Source of the DNA: Parachlorella kessleri
Taxonomy: Eukaryota > Chlorophyta > Trebouxiophyceae > Chlorellales > Chlorellaceae
Assembly: GCA_001598975.1 (NCBI GenBank)
Contig: BBXU01000146.1
Span: forward strand, 19,613 to 83,612
Reading direction: 5' to 3'
DNA length: 64,000 nucleotides
The translations under genes were made by a program, and so were the position numbers. Under the pieces are notes generated by a model. It was not told where the DNA came from. It worked only from the letters and a program-made list of their open reading frames with translations, and did no database searches. Each line of letters begins with the position of its first letter. The first letter of the stretch is position 1. This document shows positions 36,024 to 48,100 of this stretch, one piece after another.

Positions 36024-36770
36024 CATGCTCTTAGCGAGGGCCGCTGCCATACATCTCCTGTATCTTTTTGAGTTGGTAGCTGTTCGACTGTATCCCAAGG
36101 GGCTTAAAGCTTGGTTATCTCGGGATAATGCAGGATCCCTTGTGCTTCTCCGCAAGTTCAGCTGTAGCCAGCTCTTAGTTTTTTCCGGGAGGGTACTGGT
36201 TGCATCCAACTTCATGGCTCAAGGGGCGCAGCTGCTTCTTTGCTCGACTAGGACCTCGTGCATCGACATTTAAAGTAGTGATCTCTAGCTGTGCTTGTCA
36301 GGATAATTGTGCTCATTTAAACAGATGCAGGCTCAATGCAGCGCATCCGAGGGACAGCTAGCCTTAGGATGATTTGGCCGTAATCCATCATTTTCGGCGA
36401 GAGCAACCGTCAAATTGCTGTAAGCAGGACTGGTGGTTTAGGTAAGAAGGATTTGCTTTGCGAACATGTTGAAAAGGACATTCAGGAAAAAATGGACTGC
36501 ACAGTCAGTCACACCGACTTTCAAAACTTAACATAAAAAGGTATCACAGGGCCCTCGCCTAGACTTACAACCCACAGCATCAAACGCTGCATTCCTTGCT
36601 TGAGGCAAGCCCGCGCCCATAGCAAGGCCCCCCATCACCAAGGCCACAGGTATCAGCTCACTCAGCCATGGCTTTCTGACAAAGTGTTGCGCAACAGGAG
36701 AGTGCATTACAATCCTTGGTGCAGCAGTGAGGAGGCATATCTGGGGAGAGAACTACTGGATCAGCACTCA

Positions 36771-36859
36771 GGCAAGACTCGGGCACATTCTGCATCCAGC
36801 CCTGTCAGTCCAGCTTAACTCACTCCCTGTTCGCACTACCTGCCACCCATGCCAATATC
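36771..36859 (+). repeat. Dispersed short repeat, copy 2 (intergenic)
   Basis: The best match to copy 1 at 5937-6028: GGCAAGACTC, CATTCTGCATCCAGCC, TGTCAGTCCAG, CTCCCTGTTCGCACTACC and TGCCACCCATGCCAATA occur in the same order. Confidence 0.7.
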
Positions 36860-36928
36860 TAAAAGCCATTCGCCTTCCCACCACCACACCAATGGCAGCG
36901 TTAGGGCTTACAAGCTATACAGCAGATA

Positions 36929-39900
36929 TTACCGAGAAGAGAGGGCAGGTTGAGGCGCAGACGCCTCGCCGCCAATGACCTCCTCGTCGGAGGCATCGCT
37001 TGCATCAGAAGCGGAGGACTGCTCCTCGCCATCCCAGCTGTCCAGCCCTCTCCGCTGCGCCTTCCTGACTAGCCGATAGTAGATGCCTTTGTGCTGCATC
37101 AGCTCCCCATGGGTGCCTTGCTCCGCAATGCGCCCTGCCGCCACAACAACTATACGGTCCGCACGGCGCACCTGCAAGCAGATGGAAAATAATACTGCGA
37201 TCAGATGCCTGAGCTCTGCGTTATGGCAAGGTCATATGAGGCCACAGTTCTGGCTGCCAACAGCCAGGGAGCAAGCAGCGGGCTGCTTCACCCATGACCT
37301 GCACCTACCCCACATACAACAAACACTGACTACCTGCAAAGACTGCAACCCGGTCATACCTAGCAAGACTGGAAGAATTGTGGGGGTTGCGATGTTGGGC
37401 AGGATGGCAGCAGGTCCACAAGGTTCCCAAAGGTAGGCGGCCCAGACTTTAGCAGCAGCAGCAGCAGCAGCATGGGGATACTCTCCTTCCGGGCAAGACC
37501 TTACCGTGCTGAGGCGTTAAAACAAGGGCCTTACCGTGCTGAGGCGGTGGGCAATGATGAGGGTGGTGGTCCCCTCAGCGGCCTGCTGCAAGGCTTGCGC
37601 CACAGACGCCTCCGTCTCCACGTCCTGGTGCACACCACACAGCTTTCCTGTCAGACTGGGTCTACCACTGCATGCGCAGAGAACTACACACAAGGATACC
37701 CAGAAGCTGCACCACCTCCCACTCTTTTTGCCTTGCTGGTCAAGCTCAGCACACTGACATCAGGCTCTCGGACTTCCACCGTCTGTCAGTAGGCGCCCAT
37801 GCGCCCTGGCTTTCTGGTAGCGCCCAACCCTGCACCTTCACTTGGCAAACCCTGAACTCACCAGCGCGCTGGTAGCCTCATCGAATAGCAGCACCCGCGG
37901 CCGCACCAGCAGGGCTCGCGCTATGGCTAGCCGCTGCTGCTGACCGCCGCTGACCTCCACCCCCCGGGGCCCGATGACCGTGTCATAGCCTTGGGGCAGG
38001 TCCTGGATGAAGTCGTGGGCTTGGGCAGCGCGCGCAGCAGCCTCCACTTCACCAGCGGTGGCGTCTGGTTGGCCGTACGCGATAATCTCTCGCACCGTGC
38101 CCGTCAGCAGGCCTGCAAGGTGCATGCTTGAGAGGCGCTGACCTCAGCCCTGCTTCACTGTCATTGGGATCAAGCTTCGGCCATGCAGGGACTCAGCAAA
38201 GTCCCTTACACCCAGCATACAGCCGCAGGGAGGACCTTTTCGTAGTTTAGCATATAAACTCTGTTTGTGCAGACTACATAGCATGAAAATATACACCTAC
38301 TAGCCGGACCAGCCCTTCTTTCATTCCACTCAAACATCTATACATCAGAGCAGCCACTCTTCTGCCCACAGCCGGCCACCCTACCTGCGTCCTGCATCAC
38401 CACACCCAGCTGCCGCCGCCACCAGTGCAAATCCAGTTGCTGCAACGGTACGCCGTCCACCAGAATGCTCCCCCGTTCCACTTCGTACAGCCCCATCAGC
38501 AGCGAGGCAAGCGTGCTCTTGCCTCCGCCGCTGCACACAGGGGAGCTTGAACACATCACTTGCCCTTTAACATCTATGCAGAGATTTCCAATGCTCCGTC
38601 GACTGTGCGCAAGTGGTCGCAGCTTGGCAGTCGCAACAGATCCACAACAATCCCATGTGACGCTGGCCAGTGGCAGGAGCAATGTTGCTAAGGCTCCACT
38701 TAACAGGAGAAGGCTTACATGCAATCCAGGCCAGGTGTCATGGCAACACCCAGGCCCTTCGGACCGACGCGCGACATAGTTCCATCCAAGCTGGACAAGG
38801 AATGCCGCGACTGACCTGGGTCCCACCAGGGCGACTGTCGCGTTGGGTGGCACTTGGAAGGAGATGTCCACCAGGGTCCACCCCTCCCACCCGGGGTGCC
38901 TGAAGCTGACGTTGCGGAACTCGACGGCCCCTTGGAACTGCAGCAGGGGGGCAGCTGGAGCCCAGTGGGCACGGGGCGGCTGCGACACAATGCAGAGAGG
39001 GTTCACATGCAAGCCTTGAGTACATGTAGGCGTGCAACCTGTCAGGCATGCCCGCAATGCCGGGCTCATCAAGGTGCAAGCAGCAGCATGAACTGTCTTC
39101 AAAGTGCCTGGTGTTGCAATTTGCCTGCTTTTGCACTCTGCAGGGCAAGAACGCAGCGCACCTGCTCTGGGGGTATCTGGCCCAGCGGGCTGTCACTGCC
39201 GCCGCTACTGCTGGTACTCTGCGCTCGTTCTTCCCCCACGCCATTGCTGCTACTAATCCCGCTACTCCCACCTCCACTGCTGCTGGTCAGCGCGGTCCCT
39301 GGAGCAGCACCTGCTGTGCCAGTTCCCTCCCCTTCTGCCTGGCGCATGGCTGCCAGGGCACGGGCCACCGCTCCTGCTGCCTTGGCCACATCGCCAGACG
39401 TGTTTGCCAGGTTGCCCAGGCTGAAGGCAAAACTGAAGGCGAAGATGAAGAAGGCGTAGCAGAGGCCGGTGGTGACCTTGCCTTGGATGGCCAGCCAGGT
39501 GCCGAGGCCCAGCGTGGTGAGCACGCACAGCGTGTTGCGCAGCCGGCTGGACACGTCAAGCAGGCCTGCGGGGGCGGTGGGGGAAGTCCAAGGCCTGTGC
39601 TATGAGTACGATGCCAACCCTCAATCTCTTAGAGTTGTCCTCAACCCCTTTATGCAAACCCACTGCACCTCTAAGGGCACCATGCCACCACTGAGTGCCC
39701 AGCCGTTCCCCCAGGCCCACGTGCCAAAATTGCCACATATCAGACCCCCTGGCACCGGCCCGCAGCGAGGCAGCCGCGCCTTCAAACAAGCACACAAATA
39801 CTTAAGAGCACCTTACACAGCTCGTAACTCAGCAACAGCCTCCTTGCCACCTTCACCATCAGGACTCCTTCCAGCCTTGCTTACACTCGCGTCTCCAGCC

Positions 39901-41419
39901 TAAGTGCCAGCCTGACGAACCCTCTCCAAAGCCTCACCCTGCAGCCAGACGACCCGCTTGGCCAGGCCGTGGGCCTTGTCGACCAGACCCTGGAACCGGC
40001 CCAGCTCCCTCCCTTCCGCGCCAAACAGCTTCACTATCTTGATGTTCTCCACAAACTCGTCCGCCGTGCCAGACACCTCATCGGCCGCTGCCTGAAGGAA
40101 GCGGAAGGGACCGCAGTTACACAAGCTAGAACAACCTGCTTTGCTTGGTTCTGCTCCTGGGGAGCTAGCACAGGCGACTGCCTTGTCATACACATCCCAA
40201 CCACAACGAAGGGAGAGTTGTAAACCGCAACTGCCATTATCCAGCAAGTAACAGCGCTTCCATAATGCAGCAGCCTGTGGCCCACCTGCGACTGCTTGGA
40301 GGCAGCCCCGATCTGGTTGGTCAGCCGCACGGTGACGGGCGTCAGCAGCGGCGCCGCCACCAGCAGCGTCGTGGCCAGCAGGGGCGACAGGTGGTACAGC
40401 ATGGCTATGATGGCCAGGGTCTCAAAGGCAGACCTCACACCGCGGGCGCCTAAGAGCTTGGCGACCGTGGTCTGCAGCACCTCCACGTCCTGGCCCAGCC
40501 AGCTGGTCATCTGCCCCGTCTTCACGCGGTCAAAGAACAGCGCCTCACGGCCCAGCAGGCGCATGAACAGCTGCGACCGCAGCCGGGCCGCCAGGCTCTC
40601 GGAGATGCCTTGGCTCAGCGCCACCTGCGCTGGGGTCAGGTGCTGCTGCCTCGCTGGCGTTCTGTCCAGCACTGAGTGGGCTCCCCTCGGATATTTCCTT
40701 TTTCGCAACCCATGAACACAACAACTCTTAATTTTTAGCCTGCCAGCCCAGACACGTCGCAAAAGGGCGTCTCACACTCGCCTATGCAATAGGGCCAGCC
40801 AAGGAGCCACGAGATCGCTCTGTCACCCTTTGGCATGCTGAGAGGCAAGAAGCAAGTAAGAGCCGCCCACCCTGCCCACCTGAGCTGCCAGGGCCACGTT
40901 AGAGCCCACATAGACCGCTCCCAGCTTGCCCACAGCCATCCCCAGCTCCCGAGGTGTTGTGAGGGTGCCCCTCCCTATGACGTCAACCACGCGGCCCATG
41001 GTGGGTGCCACAAACACGTTGCACAGCACCGACACCACAGCACACGCAGCACAGCCCAGCAGAAGCGGCCAGTCTGGGCTGAGAAGCCGCCACACATCCT
41101 GCCACTTCAAATCCGTCGCTGCACTACTGCTGCCGGTACTGGCACTGCTGCTAAGGATGCCGCTGCTGCTGTTAGTGATGCTTGCTGCCGCGAGCGGCAG
41201 CTGCTGCTGCTGGGATGCGTGGTGTTGTGGTTGTTGCTGCCACGGGTTGGCCGGCTGAGGCAAGATATTGTTGGCAACGGCCTCAGCTGCAGCTTTAGAC
41301 TGCTGTATTTCCAAGGCTTCTGCGTCTGGCGGAGTTGACTGGAAGGCTGTGGGTCGCACACGCTGGTTGTGTGTTCGATAATGCCGCCTACTGTGCCAGC
41401 TTACAAGAGGTGCCCTCAC
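36929..41419 (-). CDS. ABCB-type half transporter (TAP-like), probably organellar
   Basis: Exons 40880-41419 (5' end uncertain), 40286-40624, 39938-40091, 39162-39565, 38816-38979, 38385-38530, 37862-38112, 37535-37624 and 36929-37171 join in phase to at least 776 residues: one membrane domain plus one ATPase domain, i.e. a half transporter that should dimerise. The membrane part has [59 protein letters not shown] and [20 protein letters not shown]. The ATPase has Walker A GPSGGGKST (formed across an intron), Q-loop VVMQD, signature [16 protein letters not shown], Walker [12 protein letters not shown] and H-loop IIAHRLST, all intact. The N-terminal region before the first helix is Arg/Ser/Gln-rich, as in plastid or mitochondrial presequences. 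It most resembles the plant ABCB26/TAP group. Substrate unknown. No in-frame ATG was found in the first exon. Confidence 0.85.
37499..37546 (-). repeat. Duplicated splice-donor block
   Basis: The 18 bases CCTTACCGTGCTGAGGCG occur at 37499-37516 and 37529-37546. On the - strand each copy carries the same donor (AGCACG followed by GTAAGG). The first copy met by the transcript ends the exon of the H-loop; the second sits 30 bases into the intron. Confidence 0.65.
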
Positions 41420-42182
41420 AACAGGTCCTGGGGCTGCAAGGGAAGCACGAGGCCGACAAAGGGTATATAACAGGGGACGGCAAAGCAGGAGGGAGTTGTG
41501 TCACTCACCATGACACACACAGGGCTGGGGGGAAGCGCCACATGTCACACATGTCGACGAGCCCTTTGACTCGCCTGGTGAAACTCTCGCCCAAGGACGA
41601 GCACCAACGCACCCTACTAAGGGCATTGTGCCACCGTTCGTGGGCTGGCTGCTTGTACGAGGTGGTTGCTAGCGCCCGGTGTCGAGCGCAAGGGCTCGTG
41701 TCGAGGTCGTGGTGAGGCCTGCTGGTCGCAGGTGCCGTTGTAACGAGATAGACTGAGCTACTGCAGGAGTGGCAGAACGCTGACGAGGTAGCTTCCAGAC
41801 TGCTTGACAATGACCACACAGCAAGTTCCAGCCGAGAAGCAACAGAGCTTGCAAGAGATAGGTAAGAACACACCAAGTAGCACAATGCAGACCAGCAGAA
41901 TTTCCTCCACTGGCAGAGCTTGTGGGTCTAGCCACGCAGCGCTGCCGCGAACCATCTCATAGTGGACTTGTCCTGCCTTCTGGTGAAGTACAGAGCTCCC
42001 ATGAAAACAAACAAAAAAGATGTAATCACTTTTCATTGCATATGAACGTATAAATTAGGATGCAATAGAACGCCAGGACTTCAGAGGTGATGCTTGCGCC
42101 TGGCATAGTGGCTTGTTGCCACAGCTGGGCCCGTGCAGGCTAGCAAGTGGGGAGTTTCACGAGCTCGAGTCCACCTTTAGTA
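41420..42182. promoter_or_regulatory. Divergent region between ABC transporter (-) and SUVH gene (+)
   Basis: About 760 bases. TATATAA occurs at 41464-41470 and reads as a TATA element on the + strand, with TATATA also on the - strand; which gene it serves is unclear. On the - strand an ATG at about 41512-41514 is followed at once by GTGAGT, so the transporter's start codon could lie in this small upstream exon. Confidence 0.4.
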
Positions 42183-45100
42183 ATGGCACCGCCAGGCAGA
42201 GTAACCGAGGACGTATTCAATCAAGTGATCGACCTCGTGGCCCCAGTGAGGGGATTTGTCGATCTAACACAAGATGACGAGCATGATCAGCGTGACTCCT
42301 CGGACGAAGCTCCAGTCGACTTGGTCAGCAGCTCCTCCGACGAAGAGGGTCCAGCACAGGCAGCCATACAGCACCCTGCCAGGGACTTGAGCAGCCTGCA
42401 ACACAGCCAGCCAGGCATAGCCAACACAGCTCACGTCAGTGGTTGTCAGCAGCCAGTGCCCCGCTTGAAGGAGGAGCCACGCAGCCCTACTGCAGCCAGC
42501 AGGCAACCCCCGTCACACCGCATTCCCAGTTTGCCGCCTGGGAAGGCTGGTGAAGCGGCAGCCTTCAAGGGCGCTGGAGTTGCCCAGGAGTCCGCCCCTT
42601 CACGGTCTGGTGTAGCAACGCCAGCAGCTGCGCTTGCAGCAGCAGGGGCAGCAGGCATGACAGAGGTATCCAAACCCTCGCTTTCCGCCCGGGCGAAGAC
42701 CGACCCTTCAAGTCCACTGTATGAAATAATGGATGAACTGGGCGGGAAGCCAGCTGATGAAGGCCCAGTTGCAGCTCAGCGGCAGCAGCAACAGCAGCAG
42801 CAGCAGGGGGGAAAGGGGGATGTTGGAGACGTGTCGCCTCCTCCCAGCCCCTCAGCAACATCCCTGTCCAGCCCGGAGACCAGCAGCTCTTGCCAGACGG
42901 GGGATGGCATGCAGCGTGCAGCCAGCCTGGGAGGCCACGGGGCACCTGAAACCTCCCCAAAACAAGGCGAGCAGGAGTCAGCGGGTCCGCAGCCAGGCGA
43001 TGGGGCGACAATTGCTGAGGCATGCAGCCTTGACCCCCTTGAGGGCAGGGCTCCCTCTCCGGCCAGCAAGCGGCAGCGTATGGCCCTGCCTGCAGCGGCT
43101 GACGGGAATGAGGAGGCGCACAAAGCACAACTAAAGGCGGGGCAACAACAAAAACAGCCAGGGTCACCCGGACCGAGGCATGCTCCAGGCGCCCTGCTGG
43201 CGCATGCTGCGGCCATGCTGTGCAGGGCAGCGGTCACGGCAGCCGCCAGCCCTCAAGGGGACCTTGTTGCAGCAGCGGGTGCGGCGCCGGCGGCGGCAGG
43301 AGACCCAGCGGTGGTGCTGGTGCTGCCGCAGTGTAGCGCGCCCGCTTCGGCGGCGTTGGCGGCCAGCGTGGGCGGCGATGCAGGTGAGGAGACGGACCTT
43401 AGAATGTGATTGCAGATGCTTGGGCTGGCACCGGACCTTGTGGCAGAGAGTTTTTGAGGAGGTTGATTCTGTGTCGGCTGACTGGACAGCGCTCGGCTGG
43501 TAGGCTTGAAGCAGTAGAAGTAGTGACCAGGGGCGCGGGTGACAGCACCTGTATTGGCCAATGCTTTTTGCGGCCCTGCCGCAACCCTTGGTCTGCCAGG
43601 TTCTGTCTGTACTCGTGCACATTACCTCTATTAAGATGTTATCATGTAGGTGCCCTGAGCGGTGCACAGCCGCTTGCCCGGCCGGATGAGGCCCCCACTG
43701 CCAGCACTCCCCACCGCCCTCCACTAGCTCTCCTACCGCTGGTAGTGGTTAACAGTGGTGGAGGCCCTCCTGCGGGGACTGTGGGAGTAGCGCAGCCTCC
43801 CTCGGGCGCCCCTCCCGAAGGTGGACAGCCCTGCTCGGGTGGGCTAGCAGCAACGGCGGTGGACGGGCAGGCGGGGGTAGCAGCTATGGAGGTGGACGCC
43901 CAAGGGGCACAAGCTGCTGGAGTGGCTTGCCCAGGGCGCCTTCTCCACACCAGCTCAGGAGCAACGCGAGACGTACAGGCTGCTGCCAGCAGGGCAGCGC
44001 CGCTGCCTGCCGTGGCTGCTGTGCTTGCCACTGAGCAGCTGGCAGCTGGCACCCCCCCTAGCCCTCCTGGCTTTCAAGCAGGAGCTTCTGGCAGCGTCGG
44101 GGCCGGGGCTCATGCGTTGGTGGCGGCCGCGGCAGACTTGTTGGCCGCAGTCAATGCCGGGGCTAGCCCCAGCCCTCGGCGCAGCGGTCCAGCCTCTCAG
44201 GCGCCTCCTGTGTGCCAGCCACCCACCCAGGCATCGCCCTTGCCAGGACCTTCAGCAGCGGCGGGGCCAGGTGAGTTGGCCATGCCAGCACCTGAACCAC
44301 CAGCAGCGGCAGGAACAGGATCAGCAGCAGCAGCAGCAGCAGCGCGGCCGGCAGCAGAGTTGGTGGCTCTGCCGGCCTCGCAGCCTGATCAGCAGGCAGC
44401 CTCGGGCCAGGGCGACTACAGCAACTTGCAGTTCTTGCGGTCTCTCATCCCTGCCGAGGTGCTGCGGCAGTATGGCCCCGAGCAGCAAGTGGACCCAGCA
44501 GCCAAAGCGTTGTTGGACCAGCAAGTGCAGGCTTTCCACCAGGAGATGGAGGGGGTCAGGCAGCGGCAGGAGGCCAAGGTGCGCCGGTGCCTGCTATGCT
44601 GCGCCTGCTGTGCCGTGCTTGCTTGCTATAGTGGCATCTAGCATGTGGAGAAGGGTTGCAAACGGAAGCTTGAGGTGGAATATGTTGTAGTGTTGCGTAA
44701 CAGGCATGCATCTTGCTGAGGACAATGTATCAAGGGTGCTCACATTTGCTCACACGCTAAGGATACCGAGGGGCGCAGTGCGTTGTGGTGCCGCACCTGG
44801 GCCTTGACTGGTTTAATGCCGTGCTGCTTGCTTGCTTGCTTGCGTGGGTGCAGAATAAGGCGGACATGCGGGCCATCAGAAACTTGAAGGAGCACAACCC
44901 CGACTGGTTGGTGTGGAAGCCCGGGGTGGGGCACCCGCCCGGCGTGGAGGTTGGCCGCACCTTTGTTGGCCGCTGCGAGCTGGCCGCTGCGGGCGTCATG
45001 GGGGACTTCATGCGTGGCATTGACAGAAGGTGCGGGAAGGGATAGGGAAGGGCTACTGCTGGGACCTCGCAGGTCCCGTGCTGTGTGATATTGCGCAGCC

Positions 45101-48100
45101 GATCACTGCTTGCAAGGATAGCTAGGTGGGGAATAGTATGACAAGCGAGTAATCACCATGGATGTCGCCGGAGGGCTGTCTGCATGTTCTCTGAGCTAGT
45201 CGACAGTACCGCAAGCGGCAGACCCTCACGGCTGGGCGTGTGCTGTTCAGGGGTGAGGACCCCTCCCATGCTGTGTGTGTCTCTGGCGGCTACGAGGATG
45301 ACCTCGACCACGGCGATTGGCTGATCTACACAGGGGAGGGTGGCCGCGACTCTGCCGGGAACCAGGTCCGCAGGCGTGGACTTTGCGCGGGCCTTACTTG
45401 CCTTTCGCCCAGGCCCTGGGTGCCTGGTTGGGTGAGATTGCCTCGCACCTTCCGGCCAACAGACATGCTTATGCGTGCCACCAAGGAGTTGTATTGTTGT
45501 TATTCCCTGTTGATACTTGGCGTCTTGGTACACTGTCTTCTCGGCCTAGACTTTCCGTCGCGAAAGGGGTTACCAGTGCCGCGCTGTGCGGGAGCGTGTA
45601 AGCCACAGGGCTCAATGCAGCCGCATGCTCTGTCGCGGCTCAGGGCAGCGTGGTAATAGCATGCTACAGCCAGTCACGCGCGCCTTTTGCAGGTGGCTGA
45701 CCAGGAGTGGACTCGGGGTAACAAGGCCCTCTGGGATGCCTTCCTCCAGGGCTTGCCAGTGCGCGTGGTTCGAGGCAGCAAGGAGTGAGTGCTGGGCACA
45801 GCGCTAAAGTTGCACTGGTGGCTTGCATTTGAGTGAGGCACAGGGCACCGTGGTTTGCTGAGTGCTCTTATGAGCGGGACTTGCTGCGTCCTCCTTGTGT
45901 GACTGATACAAGGCATCGCTAGTGGGCAGGGGCGGGGGCAGGACCTGGCATGCTACAGTTTGGGTTGGGCACACTGGGGGAATGCTTCGGGATGTGGGAC
46001 CACCATGCCTGCTGACACTGCAATTGCTCGCTGTCTGTGTGCTGGCAGGAACAAGCTGCAGTACCAGTATGACGGGCTGTATCAGATCGTGCGAGCGGGG
46101 CGGGAAGCCAACAGCAACAAAGTGATGGTGTGCAAGTGCGTCGGGTGTGGCTGCTTGCTGGAAGGCACCAGGCCAGCTGGTAGCTCCGCAGGAGTGCGTG
46201 GTCACAGTTGCATGGTGTATAAGCCAGTCACTGGCGCACGGAGGCGGTAGGTGGTGTACTGGGACACCTCTCACCTGTTCTTCCGGACTCTTTCTTCCGC
46301 TCTGGTCCATCAGCTAAGTGCGAGATTGTATGGCCGAGCAGGACCCCCTGGAACACATGCATTCCAAGAACGCGGAGGTATGACAGCGGCATAGCAGGGA
46401 GCGGTCCTGAGCCAATGAGGCAACCCCCACGTTGTGCAGGTTCTGGATGGTGGGTATTCCGGGTCACTACAACCCCGCTGCCCGCCGCGTGTCCTTCATG
46501 GCAATTCGGGGCTTCAAGGCCATGCAGCTGGCGGGGCGGCCGGGCACGCCAGATGGGGAGCCTGCCACAGCGGCTGCTGCTGCTACTGGCGCCAGCAAAA
46601 AGCGGGCTGCGGAAGCCAAGACTGCTGCTAGCAAGGCTAAAGGTGCTGCTGAAAACACAATGCCTTTGTTTTGCATATCTTGCGGCAGGTTAAAGGCCGT
46701 GCCCCGTTGCTACTTCAACACACCGCTTGGGAAATCGCTTGTGCTCGGCTTTATTTGGCAAGGTGTGGCTGAGGTCGCAGAAGTCCCAGTGTGACTCTCC
46801 GGCGCCCTGCACTGTGTGTGCAGCCGTCAAACGGGGTGCCGACGGCAAGGCCAAAGCCAAGCCGAAGACGGCGGTGCTGCCCGCGGAGCAGCGGCCGGGG
46901 TTCTTGCTGGCAGACATCTCCGGTGGCCTCGAGGTGAGAGCCAGCCAGTGCGAGAGGGCCTGCTACCGGCATGGCAGTTGAGGCGGCACTTATCCCATGT
47001 TGTTGCTGTGATTAAGACTGGGCAGGGCCATGCTGTCAGAGGCTGGATGGCCGCCTGCACTTGACAACATAGCCTAGCATGTACAGTCATTGTGCAGGAG
47101 CAGCTAGTAGCTTGACCGACAACGGTACCTTGCAGATGATGGGCCCACTGACTTGTGGTGTGGCATTGCTGCAGCAGGCAGTGAAGATCCCAGTGTTCAA
47201 TGAGGTTGATCAGGACACGGCCCCAACCCACTTCCGTTATGTCAGGTGAACAGTTCTCCTGGGCATGAAATGTATGGCTGGAGGGGCAGCGAGTGACCAC
47301 TACCTGTCGTCGGCCATGAAGTCAAGCTGACACCCTCCATGGCAGGCCCTCCTTCTTTGCTTCTACAGGCAGGCAAGCCATGCTGGCCTACTGCGCCATG
47401 AGCTGCTCTATAATGCTCCCCACCCGCTCTGCAGGAGCAGCGTCACGCTGAGCCCCGCTGCCCAGGAGCTGGAGCGGCAGGCAGTCGCGCTGATGCCTGG
47501 CGGCGGCCGGTGGTGTGGGGTCAAGCAGCACCGCGGGAAGTGCTTCTACCTGCCAGATGGCCGCATGAAGGAGACAGAGACCCTCGGTGAGGCGAAACTT
47601 CCGTGCTAGTTGGGTGGCAAAAGCAGGTGATGTGGCCAACGCTGATATGGCCATGCGGCTAGGTATGGCCTGCTGATACTCTGAGTACTTGGCACCACGG
47701 TTGCAAGCCTTTCTCGGCTTCGCCTGATTATAGCACACACAATGAGCTGAGCCCAAGCACGTGCAAAAGCCTGCTGGCACTGCTGCTGCTGCTGCTGTGC
47801 CAGTAAGACTAGGCTCCGTTTGTGATATTGCATGTGGCCTTTGGTCAGCGCTGTGCACTGGTGTCTGCAGGCATCTGGGAGTGCTGCTCGGGCTGCAGCA
47901 GCCCCTCCTGCCAGCCCAACCGGGTGGTCACAAGGGGGGTGACGCTGCCCCTGGAGGTGTTCAAAGTGGCCCACAAAGGCTGGGGCGTGCGCTGCTCGGG
48001 TGAGTGCCCCTGCCCCGCTGCAGCATTTGCGAATCCTTGTTGTTGTGGCTGATGTTAGGGTGCTGGGCCTGTGGTACCATCGGAGCCCCTGGTTGCAGTC

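Larger units (their letters stand above)
35937..36928. other. Convergent intergenic region with repeat copy
   Basis: Joins the 3' ends of the ASC-1/AlkB gene (+) and the ABC transporter gene (-). A TGTAA signal lies at 36019-36023. The dispersed repeat copy is at 36771-36859. No gene is supported. Confidence 0.45.
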
